Assembly: GCF_018691265.1 (NCBI RefSeq)
Contig: NW_024881296.1
Coordinates: 3,867,278 to 3,931,277 of the forward strand
Direction: 5' to 3'
DNA length: 64,000 nt
Origin: Tyto alba
Taxonomy: Eukaryota; Chordata; Aves; Strigiformes; Tytonidae
The notes beneath the pieces were generated by a model. The model made no database searches. It was not told the DNA's origin and was given only the letters and a program-made list of their open reading frames with translations. The position numbers were made by a program, and so were the translations under genes. Shown piece by piece: positions 59,501 to 64,000 of this stretch; within the stretch, counting starts at the first letter, position 1, and each line of letters opens with the position of its first letter.

Positions 59501-62143
59501 AAAGACTGCTTAGCACTGAAAGTTACTCTTACCCTATTCAGAAGATTTTTCACTTCTCTTTCTATAGAACATGTACTTTTTCCTTTAGATCTCTCTTTTT
59601 CTGATTTTGTTTTCCCAAGCTGCTGGTGAAGCTAGGGAATTATGGTTTAATGTAACAAGACATTAGCCCAGATAATCCTGGATCTTCATGAACTTGTGTG
59701 CCGTGCATTTGCACAAGGCACTGACCTTTGGAGGAAAAAGAACATCTTATCTCTAGAATGGACTGTGCCAAAAACTCAACTCCCAACTGCCTTTGACTTC
59801 AGAATATAGGTCAGTGTGATGAGATGTGGCCCCACCCCTGAACACAACATAACCATGAACATTATCAAGAGCACGTTGTAGGAATATGCCCTATGCTCTG
59901 CACAATCAAAAAACCTCTGAGCATATTCCAATGCATTTTTATTTAGAACATCTAAGCATTTTCTTCTGTAACAGATATGTCTAGTACAAAGGGAAATGTA
60001 CTGAACCCACAGTGATGTCACTTAATCAGTGAAATTATTAAAACTATTGTCATTCCAAAGCCTAGTTCACAGCCTGCAACACTGTCTTAAATGTGGAACA
60101 GATTGTCAAGATTCATAAGTAAAGCATTACACCAAAAGAGGATATGAGGATATATCACAGAGTAGAAATAAAAAAAAAAAAAAAAAGAGTAACAGAATGA
60201 CAATAACAGAGAGGAAAAAATAACTTGCATTCTTAATAAATATTGCATCAAACTGCATGAAGATTTTGATCTGGAACTTAAACAACCTCTGCAAGGAGGC
60301 AAGAAAACATCCTAGCCTGTTAGTCTGTTTTAACCAGGCAGTATCAAAGAGAAACAATAGTACACACTGCTACTGCAAACCAACAAAAATCAGAATGTCC
60401 ACCCTTAGAAGACACAGCCAGGGAGAAGTGTGCATCTAACCTTTAGTGTCCAACTTAGGCAAGTAATCACTGAAGAGAGACCAACTCCTCCATCAGGTAA
60501 CTTCAAGCACTCAAGTCACTTTATATGATCTTTGTACACATGGAAGTTTTATATTTGACCTTACCTGCCTTGACCTCTTAATTGTTTTGATCCTTCCAAC
60601 ACACTAGCAGTGATTTTAAACATTGTCAGAGTATCTTTCTCTATGACTAAATACTCACAGTGAGAGCAGACTGGACAGCATTCACCTTCAACAAAAGATG
60701 GATCGGCACAGGAGACTGCTGGGCAGGTGATTTGATGGCACACAATTTTAGAATCCTACAGGCAAAGAAATCACCTTACTGACTTAGGCTCACATACACA
60801 CATAAATAAAGGTGCACACCTGGGGAAGTTTCACTTGTGGAAATTCTTTGATTTGATCTAACTGTCATGGACTTGGGGCCTACTTTTTATAAATATCAGT
60901 AAGTCTAGGCCAAGCTCTGAGTAAGTGTGACCTGACCTGAACAGTTGGGCTGGATTAAACCCACTATCCATTTCTGCAGAGAAGAATGTTTCCAAAAACC
61001 TTACCTGGCAGGTGCACTTAGTGCAGCTATCTACAATCCAGCTCTCCTCATCTGCAAAGACACGGCCATCCTGCCAGCAAACTGATTGGTTCTTCAGTGT
61101 TTTGTTAGGCCCAATCAATTCCCACATAATTTGGTTCTCTTCAGACTAGAAGATGAAGTAAATGGAAACAAATTGTGTCATTTTTAAGCATGCCATTTTA
61201 AATAAACAAAACTGAGACACTATGAGATTTAATTCTTCCATCAAAAAAAAATATTTTTTTACATATTTATGTACCTAAAGATGATGATCTCAGGTACCAC
61301 AATACTGCATAGCAATTCTTCAGATAATAGTACAAACACAGACACACAATACTAATGGAAATCTTTTCAAAGCAGTTTTGCTTTCCTCTAGTACAGCTCA
61401 TCTTTAGATGGGAAAATTTTAGTCCTGAGACATATGGCATAGTAATAAACTGCCTTCAGAAAGAATGAACTGATTCAGAACAAGAAGAGGGGCAGAATTC
61501 AGTAAAATTTCACCATCATACTTCAGCTATGAAAATTCCATGCATCTACTTACAGTTTAGATACTCTGTGTAGTGACTTGCTGATGTATTCATAAATAGT
61601 ATACGCATGGTAAGAATACTTTAACAGTACACAGGCAAGATTGGGTTCATCAGCTTTTGATTACCAAACCTGCAGTAACCTTTAAGAGCATAGATTTCCC
61701 CTGTGTATGAGGGCACGTATGTGTGCTCTTTTAAACCCGGTCTCTGGAAACTAAGCCTTCATTAAAGCGTTAATAACTACTGAACTAGTCACTTTGAAAA
61801 TGTAGGTCACCTCTACATTATGTAGATATACCAACAGGTATACACATGTAATACAGAAATCCCTAATAATTGCGGCTGATATAAACCAAGGAAGGAAAGA
61901 GCACTGCACAGCAGACCTCCTTCAGTTCTTCAGACTTACTGGTACCTACCACTTTTTGGAGGTTATCAGCTAAGTTGTTCACCACGATGCGTAGGCCAGT
62001 GAGCTCCGTGAACATCGTTCCCAGCTCTTCACAGGAGCGGTCACAGAACTCGGCCTTCTCTGGTTTCTCACCCACGTATTCAGTTGTGACAGCAGGGCTC
62101 AAGTGAAGGATTTCAGTGCTCTCATTGATGGTGTTCACTTCAG
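38561..62143 (-). CDS. THBS2: Thrombospondin-2, 3' three-quarters (18 exons, 5' end outside window)
   Basis: Secreted, calcium-binding, disulphide-linked trimeric glycoprotein of the extracellular matrix; the family modulates cell-matrix contact, angiogenesis and matrix assembly. Exons in transcript order: 62143-61950, 61145-61005, 60755-60659, 59481-59311, 58463-58287, 56954-56781, 56340-56213, 56108-55956, 54899-54681, 51203-51096, 49266-49107, 47655-47537, 46953-46719, 43653-43426, 42976-42705, 41755-41658, 39412-39273, 38568-38561. All junctions inside the window are GT-AG and all phases agree, giving 939 residues plus stop; human THBS2 is 1172, so about 230 N-terminal residues (signal peptide and laminin-G-like domain) are missing. 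THBS2 rather than THBS1 is chosen from paralogue-specific wording such as [33 protein letters not shown] and [14 protein letters not shown]. Residue numbers used below count from the first whole codon at 62141. Introns of 104-950 bases not listed separately (61146-61949, 60756-61004, 58464-59310, 56341-56780, 56109-56212, 46954-47536, 42977-43425, 41756-42704, 38569-39272) hold nothing I recognise. Confidence 0.97.
39273..39412 (-). CDS. THBS2: THBS2 exon: C-terminal domain, part 3
   Basis: Residues 891-937 plus one base. [36 protein letters not shown] and [10 protein letters not shown], the strongly conserved end of the thrombospondin globe. Acceptor CTTTACAG, donor AGAG|GTTAGT. Confidence 0.97.
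39413..41657 (-). other. THBS2 intron, 2.2 kb
   Basis: Between the last two large coding exons. AT-rich, with an A-run at about 40573-40585. No repeats or genes recognised. Confidence 0.8.
41658..41755 (-). CDS. THBS2: THBS2 exon: C-terminal domain, part 2
   Basis: Residues 859-890 plus two bases. [20 protein letters not shown], then [12 protein letters not shown]. The Leu in TGLI replaces an aromatic residue (Tyr in human THBS2, Phe in THBS1). Acceptor TGTAG, donor ATAAA|GTAAGA; the split codon completes to Lys. Confidence 0.96.
42705..42976 (-). CDS. THBS2: THBS2 exon: C-terminal lectin-like domain, core
   Basis: Residues 768-858, the largest exon here (272 bases). [72 protein letters not shown] and [15 protein letters not shown]. 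The NST sequon is conserved in the family. The segment matching the thrombospondin-1 CD47-binding peptide RFYVVMWK reads RFYVLMWK here. Donor CAG|GTGAGA. Confidence 0.98.
43426..43653 (-). CDS. THBS2: THBS2 exon: last type 3 repeats and start of C-terminal globe
   Basis: Residues 692-767 plus one base. It contains [16 protein letters not shown], whose RGD tripeptide sits in a calcium loop and is an integrin-binding motif in the family, then [13 protein letters not shown] and [15 protein letters not shown] at the start of the lectin-like domain. The residue after PDI is Tyr (PDIYDVC) where human has Asp, at a non-ligand position of the motif. Acceptor CTTATAG, donor GTAG|GTGAGT. Confidence 0.97.
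43654..46718 (-). other. THBS2 intron, 3.1 kb
   Basis: Separates the type 3 exons at 46719-46953 and 43426-43653. AT-rich. The 123-codon minus frame at 44538-44909 has no splice context or family signature, and I treat it as chance. Confidence 0.8.
46719..46953 (-). CDS. THBS2: THBS2 exon: type 3 calcium repeats, part 4
   Basis: Residues 614-691 plus one base. [62 protein letters not shown] and NPEQEDSD, a dense run of DxDxDG loops. The acceptor is GGGGGTAG after a short T-rich tract. The donor is GATG|GTAAGA. Confidence 0.96.
47537..47655 (-). CDS. THBS2: THBS2 exon: type 3 calcium repeats, part 3
   Basis: Residues 574-613. [28 protein letters not shown] and [22 protein letters not shown] is one of the stretches that separates THBS2 from THBS1. 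Acceptor CTCATAG, donor CAG|GTAAAT; enters in phase 2 and leaves in phase 0. Confidence 0.96.
47656..49106 (-). other. THBS2 intron, 1.5 kb
   Basis: AT-rich, with the A21 tract at 48237-48257. Nothing else recognised. Confidence 0.8.
48237..48257. repeat. Poly(A) tract (21 A) in a THBS2 intron
   Basis: Homopolymer run in the intron between the exons at 47537-47655 and 49107-49266. Confidence 0.9.
49107..49266 (-). CDS. THBS2: THBS2 exon: type 3 calcium repeats, part 2
   Basis: Residues 521-573 plus one base. [44 protein letters not shown] and AVDIDGD: paired C-type and N-type calcium-binding motifs with their disulphide cysteines. Acceptor TACTAG, donor GATG|GTATGC, phase 1. Confidence 0.96.
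49267..51095 (-). other. THBS2 intron, 1.8 kb
   Basis: AT-rich, with the interrupted A-tract at 50777-50810. Nothing else recognised. Confidence 0.8.
50777..50810. repeat. Interrupted poly(A) tract in a THBS2 intron
   Basis: A-run of about 34 bases interrupted by two T's. It lies about 290 bases below the exon at 51096-51203. Confidence 0.9.
51096..51203 (-). CDS. THBS2: THBS2 exon: type 3 calcium repeats, part 1
   Basis: Residues 485-520, exactly 36 codons in phase 0. Reads [18 protein letters not shown], then [17 protein letters not shown], with the DxDxDG calcium loops. The opposite strand of these Asp codons is long and open, producing a hydrophobic spurious frame. Acceptor GGCCAG, donor AAA|GTAAGA. 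Confidence 0.96.
51204..54680 (-). other. THBS2 intron, 3.5 kb, the longest complete one here
   Basis: Lies between the EGF-3 exon and the first pure type 3 repeat exon. Contains a G-rich run at 52885-52917 able to form a G-quadruplex on the plus strand, and a slightly GC-richer stretch at 53600-54320 without a recognisable repeat or gene. Confidence 0.8.
54681..54899 (-). CDS. THBS2: THBS2 exon: EGF-like domain 3 and start of the type 3 wire
   Basis: Residues 412-484, phase 0 (73 codons). Contains [35 protein letters not shown] and then the start of the calcium-binding region, [16 protein letters not shown] followed by NATYHC with a sequon. DLDGWPN is the family's transition from EGF to type 3 repeats. 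Acceptor TTACAG, donor AAG|GTAAGT, an ideal site. Confidence 0.97.
54900..55955 (-). other. THBS2 intron, 1.1 kb
   Basis: Between EGF-2 and EGF-3 exons. No repeats recognised. Plus-strand frames here (55403-55636, 55794-56096) have no signature. Confidence 0.8.
55956..56108 (-). CDS. THBS2: THBS2 exon: EGF-like domain 2 (calcium-binding type)
   Basis: Residues 361-411, phase 0 at both ends (51 codons). With the preceding DLDE it forms the DxDEC calcium-binding EGF signature, followed by [19 protein letters not shown] and LPCPPRYKG. The tail [12 protein letters not shown] joins to VCEPENPC in the next exon, which supplies the sixth cysteine. Acceptor CTGCAG, donor CAA|GTAAGT. Confidence 0.96.
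56213..56340 (-). CDS. THBS2: THBS2 exon: EGF-like domain 1
   Basis: Residues 318-360: [33 protein letters not shown] and TVCEDLDE, six cysteines of a class-A EGF-like domain. The sequon NGT is present. The exon ends with DLDE, the start of the calcium-binding signature of the next EGF domain. It is separated from that exon by an intron of only 104 bases. Donor GATGAG|GTATTG. Confidence 0.96.
56781..56954 (-). CDS. THBS2: THBS2 exon: thrombospondin type 1 repeat 3
   Basis: Residues 260-317. Tryptophan ladder [10 protein letters not shown], then [25 protein letters not shown] and MCNKKDC, six cysteines. Here the fucosylation/CD36 motif reads CTVTCG instead of CSVTCG, as in human THBS2. Donor ATTG|GTTGGT, a slightly weak match; the split codon becomes Asp in the following DGCLSN. 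Confidence 0.97.
56955..58286 (-). other. THBS2 intron, 1.3 kb
   Basis: Between the second and third type 1 repeat exons. Contains a T16 run at 57344 and an A15 run at 57583. No gene seen. Confidence 0.8.
57344..57359. repeat. Poly(T) tract in a THBS2 intron
   Basis: Sixteen T's in the intron between the second and third type 1 repeat exons. A 15-A run follows at 57583-57597 in the same intron. Confidence 0.9.
58287..58463 (-). CDS. THBS2: THBS2 exon: thrombospondin type 1 repeat 2
   Basis: Residues 201-259. It starts with [16 protein letters not shown] and contains [16 protein letters not shown], then [15 protein letters not shown] and APC, giving six cysteines. The NIT sequon lies right after CSVTCG. 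The acceptor is CTGACAG and the donor CCAG|GTATGT. Repeat 2 is the longest of the three, as in other thrombospondins. Confidence 0.97.
59311..59481 (-). CDS. THBS2: THBS2 exon: thrombospondin type 1 repeat 1
   Basis: Residues 144-200. It has the tryptophan ladder GWSPWSDW, the CSVTCG motif and six cysteines, the hallmark of a TSR. In this family WxxW tryptophans are C-mannosylated, the Ser/Thr in CSVTCG is O-fucosylated, and CSVTCG is the best-known CD36-binding site. The RGRSC and PHIQTRMC segments complete the domain. Donor CGCA|GTAAGT, phase 1. Confidence 0.96.
59482..60658 (-). other. THBS2 intron, 1.2 kb
   Basis: Between the VWC exon and the first type 1 repeat. Holds the A17 run at 60170. 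Nothing else recognised. Confidence 0.8.
60170..60186. repeat. Poly(A) tract in a THBS2 intron
   Basis: Seventeen A's in the intron between the VWC exon (60659-60755) and the first type 1 repeat exon. Confidence 0.9.
60659..60755 (-). CDS. THBS2: THBS2 exon: second half of von Willebrand C domain
   Basis: Residues 112-143 and the first base of residue 144. It carries the second cysteine group of the VWC domain ([25 protein letters not shown]), completing ten cysteines over the two exons, as expected for the family. The donor is CACT|GTGAGT, and the split codon joins to TCT (Ser) in the next exon. Confidence 0.95.
61005..61145 (-). CDS. THBS2: THBS2 exon: linker and first half of von Willebrand C domain
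   Basis: Residues 65-111 in phase 0 at both ends (47 codons). It opens with [20 protein letters not shown], then enters the procollagen/VWC domain with [19 protein letters not shown] and TKCTCQ. Two sequons, NKT and NQS, are visible just before the domain. The acceptor is TTCTAG and the donor CAG|GTAAGG. Confidence 0.95.
61950..62143 (-). CDS. THBS2: THBS2 exon: oligomerisation coiled coil
   Basis: First THBS2 exon in the window; residues 1-64, entered in phase 2 (two bases of a split codon). It contains the cysteine pair in [10 protein letters not shown] followed by a hydrophobic heptad stretch ([19 protein letters not shown]). In thrombospondin-1 and -2 this pair and coiled coil form the disulphide-linked trimer. 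One sequon, NES, lies near residue 7. The acceptor follows a pyrimidine-rich CTGCTACCAG. The donor is read as GTG|GTAGGT because only this keeps phase 0 into the next exon; a second GT four bases further would shift the frame. Confidence 0.93.
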
Positions 62144-64000
62144 CTGGTAGCAGGAGAAGGAAAGAGAAAAGTGGTATATACGAAGTTCTTCCACAGATTA
62201 CAGATTCCTGCTGAAATCACACATTGGCACCCATGGGTAGGGTTTAAACACATCTATTTTGGCACAGCTGCATGCTAGATTATACCCATGAATAAAAGAG
62301 AGAGGTTAGATGTCAGCTGGCTCCAATTATAGGCTTTCCCTTTTCAAAATTAAGAGCCAAACCGTGTCTCTCACAGTCATCACTTTAAAACACTGTTGGC
62401 ACTACAATAAACTAATTTATGAAGAAAGCATAACAGAAAGACACAGTATTAAAAAAGCAAACCCATTTTATCCACTCAGAGCACTCAGATTTTTTCATGA
62501 CTTATTACATTTTCTCGATACAGAAATTTTCTCGGTAGGAGAAAATTTCCCTGCAGAAAGCCATTGTCCTTGCTCTGCCCATAAATTCCATGGTTACTTG
62601 GATCAAATTTGGACCATTATGCAATTTATACCAGAATCTAGACTGCTCTATGTTGCACCGCCTGGTACTAAACTCAGAGGAGCTGTTATAATGATAGTTT
62701 AATTCTGACGTGAAATGGAGGTCAAGCTAAGATCAGGTTGAATATTTGATTTGTCATTCCAAATACTTCTCCATCAGGCAGATCATAATTAAAACAGAAC
62801 TTTGAATGTATTGTACAGGAAGAACTGGACATGTTCTAATATCAGTTGAAAAGACCTCCCTGTCTATAGTAAATTCTTGAATAAGAATATAACAGAAAAC
62901 ATCAGCAGTAATTAATAAAAAAGAACACAGATAACTAAATGAAACAGTCTGTGTTCTATTTAGCATTTAAGTCTCTACCAGGTAAATATCTTATGGATCC
63001 CATGAAAAGCTTTCTCTAAGGACTCCATGGTATTCTCAAATTCGGAATCAGCTGTACAGAAATCCATACTGCCCTGTCTCTCAATAGACTTGTTTCCCAG
63101 ACTTAGTAATATTGTAATAACTCAAGGTTACCAAATAGAAAAGAGAAGCAAAGGACACAGCAACTTAAAAAGAATAAATAAGCACAGGAATGTATGCTAT
63201 AAAACATATGCTTCACACCCCAATACCATTCAACATTGACAAGTCACAGAAAGTAGCAATGCTTCAAAAATTGAGGGCTTTTTTTGATGCTTGACCATAC
63301 AATGTAAAGTGGTATATGAAAATGTACAAGCAATGAAAATGGGAGCAAAGTATTCTTCATTCACTTAGAAGACTAAAAGTAAAAGAACAAAGAAGCAACC
63401 CATAAGATGACATTAAATAATTACTTCTCAACCATGCCTAAAATGATTGACTTGATGTACTTTTAAATTAGCTATGAAGTATGTGCTGCTAGCCAAGGTC
63501 TACAAAAAATTGTTTGCAGTATTCCAGAGTTGAAGTAATTGCACAGCTTCACTTACAGGATGAGAGAAAACCGATATACCACATAGCAGATCAGAACTGT
63601 GTCATAACTGGTTACTTCAGCTGCTTTTTGATTCCCTGGAAAGAATGCAATTTTCCTACCGCACCGAAACACTAGGTTTCTCCGATTCCCCCATAGCACT
63701 TCTCAGATCATTAATTTCATATTTTTCAAGCCAACATGGAGTGTGCCTTGACCGGAACATTCTGAGGACATTAATAAAGCTGCAATCTCAGCAGGAAACA
63801 TAAACCAAAACTATGTTAGAAGAACTAAATCCACACTTCCTACTGGTACTTGGCAGTGACTGAAAGAAGATGCCTGGGGATCACTGGGAAATCAGTTCTC
63901 TGCTGCTGGCTTCCTGCTAATTTCCTAAGGACCACAGGATTATCTTTAAAATGAGAAACCAGAAGAGCAGAATGTGCATCCTTTCACATATGCAAATGTC
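62144..64000 (-). other. Partial THBS2 intron at the window edge
   Basis: At least 1.86 kb upstream of the coiled-coil exon. I looked for the laminin-G-like N-terminal exons on the minus strand and saw none, so they must lie beyond 64000. Confidence 0.8.

Noticed and set aside
62144..64000. Search for N-terminal laminin-G-like THBS2 exons
   Set aside because: No minus-strand frame with splice sites and the expected domain wording was found; these exons should lie outside the window.
1..64000. Search for a novel multi-gene or defence-like system, CRISPR arrays, rRNA or tRNA genes
   Set aside because: The content is one conserved vertebrate gene plus intergenic DNA with transposon remnants; nothing supports such a system.

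Overview
The window is vertebrate nuclear DNA, AT-rich, with long introns and sparse genes. It is most probably from a bird: it carries old CR1 LINE 3' ends and two solo LTRs whose wording I recognise from bird endogenous retroviruses. I see no bacterial or viral gene organisation, no CRISPR array, no rRNA and no tRNA.

The right part, about 36.4-64.0 kb, is the 3' three-quarters of one gene on the minus strand: thrombospondin-2 (THBS2), a secreted, calcium-binding, trimeric matricellular glycoprotein. I could place 18 exons by reading GT-AG junctions and checking the phase at every boundary. Together they give a continuous 939-residue open frame plus stop. Domains run in the family order: oligomerisation coiled coil with its cysteine pair, von Willebrand C domain, three thrombospondin type 1 repeats, three EGF-like domains, the Asp-rich type 3 calcium repeats and the C-terminal lectin-like globe. 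The signal peptide, the N-terminal laminin-G-like domain and the promoter lie beyond the right edge (>64,000). The last exon carries only the final two codons and the stop, then a 3' UTR of about 2.2 kb. That UTR holds three Pumilio-type sites and an AU-rich nonamer before the best poly(A) signal at 36,393-36,398.

The left part, about 1-36.4 kb, is the flank downstream of THBS2 and shows no convincing protein-coding gene. It holds two ERV-type solo LTRs (6,219-6,778 plus; 16,369-17,435 minus), three CR1 remnants (24,005-24,415; 27,236-27,331; 34,150-34,229), a TG microsatellite, several homopolymer tracts and stretches that look like conserved regulatory DNA. Two blocks are protein-like but unidentified: a 73-codon frame with one membrane-like segment at 8,689-8,910, and a run of frame-broken open segments on the minus strand at 21,920-22,853. 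The most striking short motif is a perfect five-unit heat-shock element at 30,981-31,005.

I found no evidence of an undescribed multi-gene system. The observations worth checking are regulatory (heat-shock element, 3' UTR motif cluster, candidate enhancers) and a few residue-level differences in THBS2.
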